This document shows, one piece after another, positions 12,914-25,286 of a stretch of 64,000 nucleotides of DNA. A model generated the notes under the pieces. That model worked only from the letters and a program-made list of their open reading frames with translations, did no database searches and had not been told where the DNA came from. The position numbers and the translations under genes were made by a program. Position 1 is the stretch's first letter. Every line of letters starts with the position of its first letter. Where the stretch lies: contig NC_092312.1 of the NCBI RefSeq assembly GCF_036785885.1, positions 20,664,001 to 20,728,000 on the forward strand, in the 5' to 3' direction. Source of the stretch: Coffea arabica (taxonomy: Eukaryota; Streptophyta; Magnoliopsida; Gentianales; Rubiaceae).

Positions 12914-13006
12914 CTCCTATTCCTAAAAACCATCTCTACACACACCTCACACACTACTCACTAACGTTTACACCATCGGCAGTCGTCACCCCCACCGCCG
13001 CCGGAG

Positions 13007-15081
13007 ATGGCGTTATGCTCACTTCGCCTCCGTCGCGCATTGTCTCTATCCTCCTTCCTTCTCCACCAGCATTTCCACTCCCCTAAACTCCTTTCTCCCC
13101 TGCACTCAAGCTCTTCTGCTTTGTTCGGACCCCAAAACCCTAGAACCACCCCTTCCTTTTCCGATTTTCATTCGTTCAGGCATTTTAGATCGTCGCCGAT
13201 CTCTCTCTCTTCCCGAAACCGACGTTTCGAGTCCGATGACCAGATGGAAATTACAGCAGACACTATTCTATTTGAAGGTTGCGATTACAACCACTGGCTC
13301 ATCACCGTCGATTTCCCAAGGGATGTTGATATTCCTGCTGAACAGAAGGTTCAGAAATACGTCGAAATTGCTGCTGGAGTCTTTGGAAGGTCATTTTGCA
13401 TCCATTTACTCACTCAGATTAAAACATAAACAGCAAATTCTTATTTTCCATAAGGTTTCAATTTGATTATGCAATTCGTTGGTTTCATGCCAATTAAGAA
13501 TTTGATATATCCACCATTGGCCTTTAGAAATTTTGCAATATTAGCGTAAAGTGTTGGGCTGTTTGGCTAGTGGATTTTCTAATTTTCACTTCTGGTTAAT
13601 TTTTGGACCTGTCCTTTTTGTTTGCGTTGCCAGTGATGTTGGTATAGTTCTTCTCAGCTTTAACGAAAAATGGTTGTTCGCATAGTTGATATGATAAAGA
13701 GTTGTTTTGGTTTTTAGTTAAAAAGCTCTGTCACTGTCTTCGTTCAATTAGTTGAAGATGATATGTTAGAGTAAAAGGTTAGTGGCTCATCTTTGTCTAA
13801 TTTTGCTTGGGTTCAGCGAAGAAGAGGCAAAGAAGAGAATCTATGCCTGTAGCACAACGACCTATCAAGGTTTTCAGGTTGAATGTTCTGAGGAAACGTC
13901 TGAGAAATTCAAAGGTATTCTATCCATAAGATCACTTTCATGATAAAGATAGATTTATAAGTCATGTTGACTCATAGTTTTTTTTTTCAACAGAGAATCC
14001 AGCAGTTGTTTTTGTGTTGCCAGATTCCTACATTGATCCTGTTAACAAAGAGTATGGAGGTACAATAATGTTGTATACACCTTCTTAAGCATATCTTTTT
14101 AGTCCAAATATTTCACCATGGTAGCTTTTCCACTGATAATCTCCATCTTATTTTTCATTTTGGGCTTCTTCTTGTGAATTTCAAATACCAGGAGACAAGT
14201 ACATTAATGGAACTATAATTCCTAGGCCACCCCCAATAATGTCTGTGAGACGGAATCCCCGTCAGTTTTCTAGACCTCAGCGTCCAGAAAACTGGGGCTC
14301 TGGGCCGGGGGATGCAAGGAATTTTGGCCCCCAACAAAGTCATCCTAGTCAACAAAATTTTGGTCCTCAACAAAATCATCCAACTCAACAAAATTTTGGC
14401 CCTCGACAAAATCATACTACTCAACAAAATCATCCAACTCAACAAAATTTTGGTCCTCAACAAAATTATGCTGCTCAACAAAATTTTGGCCCTCCTCGTG
14501 GTCCTGTCTCTCAGCAGAATTATAGTCCGCCACAGAATACTCCACCTCAACAGACTTATGGGCAACAGCAAAATGCTCCACCTCGACAATATTATGGCAC
14601 GCCAGAAAACACTACAGCTCATCAGAATTACGGATATCACTCACCTCAGCATAATTATGGTCAGTCGCACAATCATCCAAATCAGCAGAACTATGGCCCT
14701 CCACAGAATTTTACTCCCCAGCAGAATAATGGTTCACCTGGGATGCATTCTCCAATTCGGCAGAATTATGGGCAACCTGGAGGGATAGAAGGTAGAGGTC
14801 CCACAACTGCTTCTGGGGCTTGGGATCAGTTTCGTGGTGGCAGAGGTGATTTCCCTCAAGGAGATCAGAGGTATACATCTATTGATAGTGGAAACTCTGC
14901 AGGTCAAAGTTACACGCCTTCACAAGGTGGGACCTTTCATCAGGGCATAGGAGGAGCTCCAGCGCAGGAAATGGGCCCTGCATATGGGCAGAATTACCCA
15001 AGGCACGGAGAAGATCAGAAATTCTCAGAGGTCGACCAGAGAAGCAGATTCCCGAGTGGGGACCAAAGGAATTTTGCCTGA
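13007..15081 (+). CDS. MORF/RIP-family organellar RNA editing factor
   Basis: Four exons: 13007-13389, 13817-13914, 13994-14059, 14192-15081, giving 478 residues. Residues 1 to about 75 are Arg-, Ser- and Leu-rich with no acidic residue until the end, as in a mitochondrial or dual organelle presequence. The conserved MORF domain follows: [57 protein letters not shown], then [19 protein letters not shown] proteins bind PPR editing factors and each other and are needed for C-to-U editing in mitochondria and plastids. The last exon adds about 280 residues of low complexity, very rich in Gln, Asn, Pro, Gly and Tyr (residues about 226-380), with repeated QQNFGPQQN units. Such tails occur in MORF1- and MORF8-like members; I cannot choose the paralogue. 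A 3'UTR intron (about 15086-15241) is plausible. Confidence 0.92.
14328..14500 (+). repeat. In-frame 36-bp repeats coding the MORF Q/N tail
   Basis: The word CAAAATTTTGG recurs at a spacing of mostly 36 bp, alternating with CAAAATCATCCAACTCAA-type words. It encodes QQNFGP / QNHPTQQ units in at least four copies with few silent changes, so the expansion looks recent. Later units (to about 14780) are more diverged. Confidence 0.8.
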
Positions 15082-18000
15082 CCATGTAAGATGTCTCTCC
15101 ATTCTATTATTAAAATTGCATATGCTTATGAGAATCTGATAGTTGTGATTTTGTGCCAATGTGTTACCTTAATCCCAAAGGTTCATATGTGGGGCTAATG
15201 GATTGTGTTTTTCCTTTTTTCTTCTTTTGTGTAAATCTGCAGAGTAAGCTATTAAGCTTGAAGTGGAAGCTTTTGTTTTGCTCATATATTTTTTTGAGTC
15301 TTCTGTAGTGAGGCCACTCTTTCTTTTTCCATTTGAGTCTGAGTTTTGGAATTAAGCTAGGTAGAAGCTGTAAATTATCTGGATCCTCTTGTTTTATTGT
15401 AAGTAGCAGGTTTTTTTTTTGGGGATTAAGTCTAATGTTGACACTCCCACCACCACCCCTACCTATGTATGGTAGAAGAATATCACTGGTGGAGTTGTTC
15501 TACTTCTATTATAACCGAGTCCTAAGGATGGGATTCATATGGTTTTGGGTTCAATTAGTCTGAAATTAGTAATGTCAACAGAGTAAATGCTTTTCTGGGT
15601 TGAGCTTGTTTCAGCTACCTCTCTCTGAATATGCTAGGTAATATTCATCTTACGTTAATGTATGTGTAGTAAATCTTCTATGAGCCAATTCGATTTGCAA
15701 GAGGTCCTCTAGAAATATCATGAAAGGAACTAAATGAGAAGATGTACATTGGTGGATTTGTGTTTTCCCCCCCCTCAGAAGGCTAAGCTTGACCTGTTTA
15801 CTGTCCTTAAGAAGTGAATGTGGGTATATAAGGAGAAGTGGGATTAATTAAAGATATACCCTTGTATCATTTCTCCATGTTATAGCTATATTATCCTTTT
15901 TCAACGTTTCTCTGTTTTTAGTTTACTTCCATGAATGTGTTAGTTCTCTTTGTTTTCACTCTCCTTACTCTTTGCTGATTAGTACTTTGTGTACGAGCAG
16001 AAGCTTATGAATTATTTTCCATGCTTCTTGTTTTTACCTCATGATGGCTGCTGCAATATCTTTTCCAAAGCTGTTACTTATTTTTCATACATCGCATTCA
16101 CTTTCTTTTGCTGTACTTTTGCGGATAATTCATGTTAATTTTCCGTTGCATCAGCTTATCTCTTGTTTCAACTTGCGTGGATTCATCAAGTGTTAAAGCA
16201 TTAATTTCAGGAAGTCCATATTCTTGCTTGTGGTTGTAGAAATTTTTGGATAAAAATGTCCTCTTCCCCCAGCATATTACGTTTAGAATATGTATGAGAA
16301 TTCCATTGTTTTTTTTTTTCACATTTACCCAAGGGTGATCTTTTGAAGCTATACAATTGTGAAGGATGCCAATCTATGCGTAGAGTAAATAGGATCTTTT
16401 ATGCTATTTATGGATTTAGAGAAAGCACATGATAGAGTTCCAAGAGGAATACTACGTGGATTTTGGTGACAAAAGCATAAAATCATATATATGCTAATAT
16501 TGAGATTGTATCAAGATATTTTTGATAATGCTACCACCAATAACCATATTGAAGAAGATTGGTCAGTTTTGTGACCTAGATTTTGGTTTGTGTAAATGCC
16601 TAGCTCTCTGCCTTTTGTGCTATTTAAAAACCAGATAATTCATATTAACATCAAGATTTTTGGGATGTGTGCATTGATAGAGATGAGATTTTGTAAATTT
16701 TTTCCTTTGGATGCTTTCTATATATGCAGTTAGGGTTGTAGCGGATATAATTCCTGTGCTTTTTGGTGATTTGAAAGAGCAGAACAAGTTGGTTTTCTGG
16801 GATTTTTGACAATAGCTTGGCATCTTTTAATTTGGGTTGTCAAATGATATTGGTTTAACTGATATTTAGATAGATGGAGTCTTGCTTTGATACAGGATTT
16901 TTAGCCATAGCATGCCACTTATCCATGAATGGTATTACTTAGATGTATTACAATTTTCAAGTTCAATTTGATGCCTGTACAATTGGTTTAAGCAATGCTG
17001 AAAGATGAAGAGTTCTCAATGCTAAGGTGAGTGGCATCTGGATGGTAGTCTATAGGATTATGTGTATGTTGGCCAAGCTTCTTTCTATTTTCTGTGAAAT
17101 GAGGGCCCTACTGGTTCACGTTTGAGAATTGGAATGGTTGAGATCCCTTAATTAAATTCTGCTAAACTCATATGCCCTGTTTTTTCGCTTGTGAATTTGA
17201 ATAGGTACCCCATAATTATGTCGAATTAAAAAAGAAATGGTAATGTGACCATGATGATAGTTTCATGCCTTTGTGTGCTTGCTCTGCTTCTCTGGCTCAA
17301 TCACTGCAAACTTTCCCTTGTCTGTTCATAGGCTTTCTATTTTTACAAAGCGAAGCTGACAAATGTGGAGAAACTTCATGGTCCTCACGATGAAGAGGGG
17401 CTGATGGCATTTAGTGGTAATTTGTCTGTGATAGTTCTGGAGCTGTTGGATCTTGGTCACGCTGGCAAGTTAGGGAGACAGGAGCTGTGTGGTTGGGGAA
17501 TTTGTGGTTCTGTATCTATCTTTTGTTAATGACTTTGGTAGTTCTGGTTACTGTAAGCGGAGAATGAGAGTCAAAACCAAAGGAGGTGGTATCATCATGC
17601 CTGTAAGATGTGACCAACCATTAATTTCATACGTATTCTTGTCTCCAATCACTTTAGACCAATTTCTACCAAAGTAGCTTCCTTCTTGTTGGATTTATCC
17701 TCTAGGGTTGAACCGTTGGATGAGATAATTTCTTTGGTTCCTCGCTCCTTCCATTAAGGAACGACTCAAAATAATGATTGGATTCTCAATATAGTATGAA
17801 ATTTAATGTCATGATGCATGCCAAGTGGTTGAGATGGTCTAAAAATGTGGCATGATGGATCCATGCATAAAGACGGGCATGTTTCTGCATGTTCTGGGGA
17901 GGTGATATGGTTGTTTGGTGCATCTGATTTAGATGTTCCTCAAACTGCTTGTTCATTATTTGCCGTCATGCTGTGTTCCTCTGTTTCATTTCTGGCAGTT

Positions 18001-19805
18001 CTTAGTGATGTTCATGTCAATTTTGCAGGGGAGGTGCTAAGAAAAAAAAATCTACCCTTCCAATGAGATTTGGCAATCAGAAATGCAGAGAAGATTCCAT
18101 GTGGACCAATTCATCCCTGCTCTGCTGTTCAAGTTGAACTTTTAAGCTTAGAATCTATGTAATTATGTCACGATTTTTGCTTTCTTGACATGGAATTAAA
18201 TGGTCATGAGTGCAATTTTGGCTTGTTAGCAAATAGTGTGCTAATCTGTTTCTGTTGTTAAAACTTTGTGAAGGGTTGTATTATATGAATCGTCATTCTG
18301 GTTAAGCTCTCTTTTCCTAGAGTTTATTTTTAAGCTCTCTCTTAGATGGCCGGTAGTTATTACGTGTTAGAATCAACGGATTCAAATGAATCTGAATGCT
18401 TTATCCTTCCAACACTTTTGTGCCTGTGCATTAGTCTCAGCCTCGCAGGTGTATGGTATTAGATACGAGGGAGAATGAAATCGATCTTCTCTAGCAGAAT
18501 TAAAGGGCAATGAGGAAGGTTTCATAAATAATATTTGTTTGCAGGACTTCGTCTACAAACAGATTCCATCTCCCTTATTACATGGTTTAAAAGATGGTAT
18601 AAGAAAAGTGTCATAACATGAGTTCAAGATGAATCTTGGTCTTTCAAGTGTAAACTCGAGAAGAGAAGCAAAGGATGGACAAAGTTAAAAGAGTCAGATT
18701 AACGAACATGTCTCATCACCCTTATTACTATACCTAATAATTGGGCGGGTTAACATTGGGTTTTCATTTAAATGGATTATACCTAATTCGTCCAACTTTA
18801 GATTGGGTTGATTTTAGGTTGGGTCATATTGGGTTATCTCAAATCCATGACCCAACAAATTAATTAATACACTTTAATACATAAACTTTTTCACATACAT
18901 TTTAACACACAAAAAAGATTTTTTTCACACATATAAACACATTTTCACATACATGAATGTATTTTCACACACACAAACACACACTCACTTCTTAAGTTCC
19001 TTGGAAACACATCATAAATAGAATAATATTTTATATTGCTTGTATTGTGAATTTTAGATAATAAATTACATTTAAATAGATTAGCTAAAAAAATTGTTTA
19101 CTTTATACTTTTTTAATACTACTAATTGATTGAAACTTATTTTTGTCACAACTTATTAACACTTTTACTATTCATTTCTATTTTATCGTAAATTGTAATA
19201 TTCTATGTATTTAAATTATTGAATGCTAGATTATATTATACTTGAAAATGTAAATAAGAGACATATAATTTGTTGTATAATAATTTTGAAATTATAGAAA
19301 ATAAGTTTGTACTTTAGTCCTTATATTCTAAAAAATTTTATGATTCATGACTCTAGAAATTTTGCAAACTGTTGTGAAAGGTCCATGCATCAGAACTACA
19401 TTCTGGGGATAATATGTAAATTGCTTTCTTCCATTAAATGACCGGAGACATTACTACATTTTGGTTCTTGGACTCGCTAATTAAGAGGAAAAATTAATTG
19501 TCTTGCTGATTGTAAGTTATTACATGGTTTATGATGGCATCACTAATGCATTGTATATTCTTCCAATCGGAAAGATTAACCATTAAAATGTTTTTGACAA
19601 AATTCAGGATCCGAAACCATACATTATAAACTGCAAGTCTATTTTCTCCTAGATAAGTGTATTTGGAGCAAGAATACAATCTAATGCTACGAATCTAAAA
19701 CCTTCTTTGGGTTTCTCTTAACGTATTACGTGGGGTGGGAGTAGTAGATATGGGTGCAGTGGAAGTCGATAGTTAGATAAAGAGAACGCAGAGAAACAGC
19801 ATCCT
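15082..19805. other. Spacer between MORF and tRNA-Arg
   Basis: It begins with the MORF 3'UTR. A LINE relic lies at 16392-16551 and AT-rich unassigned DNA fills the rest. A GTTGGGTCAT...ATGACCCAAC inverted pair at 18818-18856 sits in a repeat-like stretch. Several 60-75 residue frames occur but none has codon structure, homology I recognise, or splice partners. Confidence 0.5.
16392..16551 (+). mobile_element. LINE reverse-transcriptase relic
   Basis: One frame reads FMLFMDLEKAHDRVPRGILR followed by GFW, a stop, then a region ending LRLYQDIFDNATT. This matches the plant L1-type reverse transcriptase segment whose usual form is FIDLEKAYDRVPREVLW...DMY..ATT. Only about 53 codons are recognisable, with an in-frame stop after GFW. 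No ends or poly(A) were found, so it is an old fragment. Confidence 0.7.
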
Positions 19806-19879
19806 GACCGCATAGCGCAGTGGATTAGCGCGTCTGACTTCGGATCAGAAGGTCGTGGGTTCGACTCCCACTGTGGTCG
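19806..19879 (+). tRNA. tRNA-Arg, anticodon TCG
   Basis: A full cloverleaf. The acceptor GACCGCA pairs with TGTGGTC with one G-U, discriminator G at 19879. The D arm is GCGC...GCGC, the anticodon stem TCTGA/TCAGA encloses loop CTTCGGA, and the T arm is GTGGG TTCGACT CCCAC. Box A and box B promoters (TAGCGCAGTGG, GGTTCGACTCC) are intact and T runs downstream can end Pol III transcription. No intron. It reads CGA codons. Confidence 0.95.
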
Positions 19880-19949
19880 TGTATCGATTTTTGTCACTTT
19901 TTTCCCACTATTTACTCGTTTCCACCCGCGCTGTTGTGCAGATAAAAAA

Positions 19950-20685
19950 GGGATAATATCAGATACCTCCCTTGAGATTTCTCCTAATATTACCTGCCAC
20001 CCCTAAAATTTAGAAAATATCACTTACCTCCTTTAGTAATTACAAAAATACTATATTAACCGTTACTTGAAACATAATTCACATATCAAATAAGTGAAAC
20101 TCAAAAATTTAAAAACAAAGGAAACAAAAGTCACTTTCTTCTCTTTTCCTTTTCTCCAATATTCTCTCTTACTAATTTTTTTGATGACTATGCAATTTTT
20201 TATTTGTAAATTATAATAAATTGAATTTTATTATCTTTTACTTTTTATAATTGTAATAGAGTGGAGTATGATTTATTTGCTTATTTTGAGTTATTTTTTA
20301 TAATGATCAGTGCAATTTAAAGGTTTGAGCATGAGTTGAGAAGAAATTGAAAAAAAAGAGATAAAATTCATAAGAAATTGATTTTGAGCCTATAGAGTTA
20401 AATTAGTCAACTATATTTCTTTGTAAATATCTTTTTTATTTTTTAAATATATATTTTTATGGATTATAGCGTTATGACGTGGTAGTACTACTAGAAATTA
20501 TTTTTTAAATGATGGTTTTCTTGAAATAAATAAAGTAATCTAGGAGCATTTTTATTTAGCAAGTAGAAGGGTAATTTAGAGTTTTTAAAAATTTTGTTAC
20601 GCAAATAACAAAAGTAAGGGAGGTAAGTGATATTTTTAAAACCTTAAGAGTGCTAGGTGATATTAAAAAATGTAGTAAAACAACC
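19950..20685. mobile_element. Foldback/MITE-like element, GGGATAATATCAG end
   Basis: It starts GGGATAATATCAGATACCTC. An arm at 19983-20036 (including AATATCACTTACCTCC) pairs imperfectly with 20612-20666 (GGGAGGTAAGTGATATT). The interior is AT-rich and non-coding. The exact right end is unclear. Same family as the fragment at 12717-12750. Confidence 0.55.
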
Positions 20686-20689
20686 AAAA

Positions 20690-20890
20690 AGTATTATGAC
20701 CCTGTTTAGTAAGTGAGTTTTTTGGTTGTTTGTTTAAAACTTTACTATAACTTACTGTAAAAGTTTTTAAAAAAATTTTTAAAGTGTATAAATTTTTGAA
20801 TATTTTAAAATGTATAGTTGAAAAATTTTGAAATTTTTTTTAAAGTTACTAGTAGTTAAAATTTTTAAAAAATTTATTGCAGCCAAACTT
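20690..20890. repeat. AT-rich small repeat with ACTGTAA core, then CPSF73 promoter
   Basis: A CCTGTTTAGTAAG...TTACTGTAAAAG...GCCAAACTTGGC arrangement resembles a small dispersed repeat also suggested at 37150-37290 and 60870-60990 (TTTGG at one side, ACTGTA in the middle, CCAAAC at the other). Its limits are not sharp. It lies just before the CPSF73 leader. Confidence 0.35.
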
Positions 20891-21047
20891 GGCAAAAGAC
20901 TCAAGTGCCAAACAAGTTTGAGAAAATTGTGGGGAATAAGGAAAGTAAAACAAGACCAAAACCGGGCCGGTCCAAAGAGGGAAAAAAATGCTCCCGAGCC
21001 TGCTATGAAGTATGAACTGCAGCTAAGGCGGGCAACTTCTAAAAAGT

Positions 21048-21084
21048 TAGGGTTTTAGAGATCCCTATCTCTCTCTCTCTCTCC
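21048..21084 (+). promoter_or_regulatory. Telo-box and CT run in CPSF73 leader
   Basis: TAGGGTTT (21048-21055, reverse of AAACCCTA) is followed by an uninterrupted CT microsatellite (about 21068-21084). Both lie 140-170 bp before the start codon and are typical of plant housekeeping-gene core promoters or leaders. Confidence 0.5.
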
Positions 21085-21220
21085 AGTCTGCAGTTACATT
21101 GCTATTGAATATGTGGGGTGGGGTTTGGTTGTGATGAACTTTGGTAAAGTTTTGCTGATTTTAAGGAAGTCTCAGCTCTGATTTGAACTTTTCCAACAAC
21201 TTTTTGGAGCTCAAAACACA

Positions 21221-24200
21221 ATGGCTTCGACTGGGCAATCACTGACTTCGTTAAAGAAACGTGAGGCTACAACAGCAAATAATAGAGACGGGGATCAGCT
21301 GATAATCACGCCTTTAGGTGCTGGAAATGAAGTGGGTCGGTCCTGCGTTTACATGTCTTACAAAGGAAAAACAGTCTTGGTATGATGCTCAATTCATGCG
21401 AAATGTCCTCAACCTATTTTCCTTTCAATTGTCAATTTTTTGCACCTGGGTTTTGAATTATTTTTTTTTAAATTTTTTTGGAATAAATTTTCTCAAATTT
21501 TGCTGTTTTTGGCAGTTTGATTGTGGGATTCATCCGGCTTATTCAGGGATGGCCGCATTGCCCTACTTTGATGAAATTGATCCTTCCACTATTGATGTTC
21601 TTCTCATTACTCAGTATGTCTTCTCCCTTATTCTTTTACGTTGCTCTGCCGCAATAAGTTCTTGACTTGTGATGGTGGCTTCATTGTCCAACTTGAAAAT
21701 TACTACTAGCAACGGAAGGTCTATAATGCTTGGTTTTGGAAGAATGTGAATCGAACTAACTTGTTCAATAGTGAATGGAAGTAATATGTTGTAATCATAT
21801 CATGATGGTTTAATTTTCAATTCGAGAATTCCAAAGACAGCACAAAGTTGTTTCACAATTTGTTTTTGGGAAGATCGAGAAACGACTTAATGTGGCTTTA
21901 ACTATAGGTATAGATGAGCAATACCAATTTGAGACCAAATGTCAATGTTGAGGAAGAGAAAATATGCAATGTGTCTGATTGATTGGTTTAGGTTTTCTAA
22001 CTTAGAAGGCATCCTGTTTTGTGTTGACTTGTCTTCTCCTGTTTGTTTGGCTTTGAGTTGAATGCTCAAGCAACTGGGTGTGGATACCCATATGATAGAG
22101 TTTCTGCGTTTGCTCCTTGGAGGTTAGATTTCTTTATTAGTCTAATTCAACCTGGAGATGATTTTCAAGCGTCACATTTTCGTTCTTTGCAAACTCGTTT
22201 GTCTATTTCTACTAATATTACTATTTCATGATATCAAATGGTAATGACATGGGGGATTTATCTGGTCGATAATGTGTTTCTTGTAATATGGTTCTAGCTG
22301 GGTATGGTTGTTATCAACATTATGACCAGCTGAAGAATTGTCATCTTTTTTATACTTAGAAAATTTTTGAAATTTTAAAGCTTTTGGAGGACCTACCTAT
22401 GTGCATCCCAGTTTCCCCTTTTTCTCATTAATCCCAAATTATGCTCATGTTAACTTCATCTTTGAAACTTGGCAAAATACTGACCTTTCAACCCTGATTT
22501 TCTTTGATTTTCTGTTTCTCTATCCCCTCTTTGGCCCTCCAAACAAATGTTTTTTCCTCTACTTCCTGTTAAATTGTACTGAAATGAGTTCATTTGCAGC
22601 TTTCATTTGGATCATGCTGCTTCCCTTCCATACTTTTTGGAGAAGGTTTGCTCCCTAGATAATGACTTTACTAGATTGTACAAGTTTCTTCATACATGGG
22701 CTCACTACTTTCTTTATCTTTCAGACTACATTCAAAGGGAGAGTTTTTATGACTCATGCGACAAAAGCCATCTACAAGTTACTTTTGTCAGATTATGTCA
22801 AAGTGAGCAAGGTCTCGGTTGAAGATATGTTGTTTACCGAGCAGGACATTAACAACTCCATGGAAAGAATTGAGGTGTGTACATCATCCTTATGCTGTTT
22901 GGGTTGCTTGTGTGGCCTTTTTCCGAGGCTCGTAAATTTGAATTTGAAATTGTATGCAGATTTTGCTTTCCTGTTTTGAGGGAAAGGCAAAATTAGCATG
23001 AAGAACAATCTATTATTTGTGCAGGAACAGTCTTTTTTTCTGCATGCATCTTTTGCTTTTTTGCATTCAAACTGTCTATACATGGAACAGCAATTGAGAG
23101 AAGCAATTACAGGTACATAATAGTATTAATGAAAGCACAAAAGGATGAATAGGAGCAATATGAACAGCCTAGAGGTTTTTTTTTTTGGGGGGGGGGAAGG
23201 TTTGCTGATATTAATAGTAGGCAACTCTTTCTTAACTAAGAATGTAATGAGCAGATATGGATAGTAGTATTTGTTTGATGTGGTCCGAGGTTAGAGAGCC
23301 TTCTGCCCTTACTTTTTCTTGTGGGGAAAAAAGGGAATTACATATAGTTTTCGATTGTTTCAAACTTTTGAATAAAATGAAGGGATAAGAGAATAAAATG
23401 CACATATATTTGCTTTACTATCTATTTGTTGTCTTTCTTGTTTTTCATTATTCTAAGATTTGATATTAGACAAAAGGCAAAGCATTTGTGCAGTCTTTTA
23501 TCCATTGAATGGCGAATAAGAGCTAATGAGTTTATAGTTTGTTTTAGACCCATGCTGGTGGGAATTTGAAATGACTGTGACCAATTCACAGCTTGTCCAA
23601 CTTAATCCATATAGAGGGTTGTATATACTTATTTCATTCATTCTGCAGGTTATTGACTTCCATCAGACTCTGGAAGTTAATGGCATCCGCTTCTGGTGTT
23701 ACACTGCAGGCCATGTCCTTGGTGCTGCTATGTTTATGGTCGATATTGCTGGCGTTCGTGTTCTTTACACTGGAGATTATTCACGAGAAGAAGATCGACA
23801 TCTTCGTGCTGCGGAGCTTCCCCAGTTCTCGCCAGATATATGCATTATCGAGTCAACATATGGAGTTCAACTTCATCAGCCACGACATATTCGAGAGAAA
23901 CGGTTTACTGATGCCATTCACTCCACTGTTTCTCAAGGTGGTCGAGTCCTGATCCCAGCTTTTGCTCTTGGTCGTGCCCAGGAGCTTTTACTAATTTTGG
24001 AGGAGTATTGGTCAAACCATCGTGAGCTGGAGAATGTCCCAATATATTATGCCTCTCCTTTGGCAAAAAGGTGTATGGCAGTCTACCAGACGTACATAAA
24101 TTCCATGAATGAGAGGATTAGGAGTCAGTATGCAAATTCGAATCCCTTTGAATTTAAACACATTTCACCATTGAAAAGCATTGAAAATTTTAATGATGTC

Positions 24201-25286
24201 GGTCCATCAGTAGTGATGGCAAGCCCGGGTGGCCTTCAAAGTGGGTTATCACGACAGCTTTTTGATAGATGGTGCTCTGACAAGAGAAACGCTTGTGTTA
24301 TACCTGGTTATGTTGTTGAAGGAACACCGGCGAAGACCATCATCAATGAACCCAAAGAAGTCACCCTCACAAATGGCTTGACTGCCCCACTAAATATGCA
24401 AGTCCATTACATTTCCTTCTCAGCTCATGCTGACTATGCTCAGACGAGTACGTTTTTGAAAGAGTTAATGCCTCCTAACATAATTTTGGTTCATGGTGAA
24501 GCTAACGAGATGGGAAGGCTGAAACAGAAGCTTGTGTCTCTCTTTGCTGACAGAAATACCAAAATCATAACCCCTAAGAACTGCCAGTCTGTTGAAATGT
24601 ATTTCACCTCTGAGAAAATGGCAAAAACTATTGGAAAGTTGGCTGAAAAGGTCCCCGAAGTTGGTGAAACAGTGAGTGGTTTGCTTGTTAAGAAAGGCTT
24701 CACATACCAGATTATGGCACCTGATGATCTGCGTGTTTTCTCCCAGCTTTCCACAGCTAATGTCACACAAAGGATCACAATCCCGTATTCCGGAGCATTT
24801 GCTGTTATAAAGCATAGGCTTAAGCAGATATATGAGAGTGTGGAATCCTCGACAGATGAGGAATCAGGAGTTCCAACTCTGCGAGTTCATGGTCAGGTGA
24901 CGGTGAAGCAGGAGTCAGAGAATCATATCTCACTGCACTGGACAGCTGATCCGATTAGCGATATGGTGTCAGACTCAATTGTAGCTCTGGTTTTGAATGC
25001 CAACAGGGAAATGTCTAAGGTGGTAGTAGAATCAGAACCTGTGGTAAGTGAGGAAGAAGATGCAAGGAAAGCTGAAAAAATAGTACATGCACTCCTTGTT
25101 TCTCTTTTTGGAGATGTGAAATTTGGGGAGAATGGGAAACTGGTGATAAGTGTTGACGGCAACATCGCTCACCTTGATAAACAAAGTGGAGATGTGGAAA
25201 GTGAAAATGAAGGCCTCAAGGAACGTGTGAGGATGGCATTCCAGCGAATAAGAAGTGCTGTAAGGCCAATCCCTCTTTCAGCTTAA
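21221..25286 (+). CDS. CPSF73-I: CPSF73-I, pre-mRNA 3'-end processing endonuclease
   Basis: Five exons: 21221-21379, 21516-21613, 22600-22645, 22725-22874, 23649-25286, giving 696 residues; the Arabidopsis protein is of nearly the same length. It is the zinc nuclease that cuts pre-mRNA at the poly(A) site, in the nucleus, within CPSF. Metallo-beta-lactamase motifs are intact: DCG (Asp55), HFHLDH (86-91), GHVLGAAMF (His173), YTGDYS (Asp194). The beta-CASP domain has [27 protein letters not shown] (His411) and VHGEANEM (His433). The signature helix motif is split by an intron inside the first His codon. The C-terminal 200 residues form the CPSF100-binding region. The last exon carries about 78 percent of the coding sequence. 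Start chosen as the first ATG in a leader with no earlier in-frame Met. Confidence 0.96.

Larger units (their letters stand above)
8780..13006. other. Transposon-rich spacer between MLO and MORF promoters
   Basis: A divergent intergenic region, so it contains both promoters. A TATA-like GTATAAAG on the minus strand (9029-9036) lies about 250 bp before the MLO start and is only a candidate. The rest holds the foldback element at 9353-9902, a 29-nt G run, a hAT-like MITE (11434-11853), a transposon end at 12717-12750, and AT-rich DNA. No additional gene was seen. Confidence 0.6.

Noticed and set aside
18818-18856. GTTGGGTCAT / ATGACCCAAC inverted pair as a transposon end
   Set aside because: Only 10-bp arms, no duplication; too weak for an element call though the region is repeat-like.
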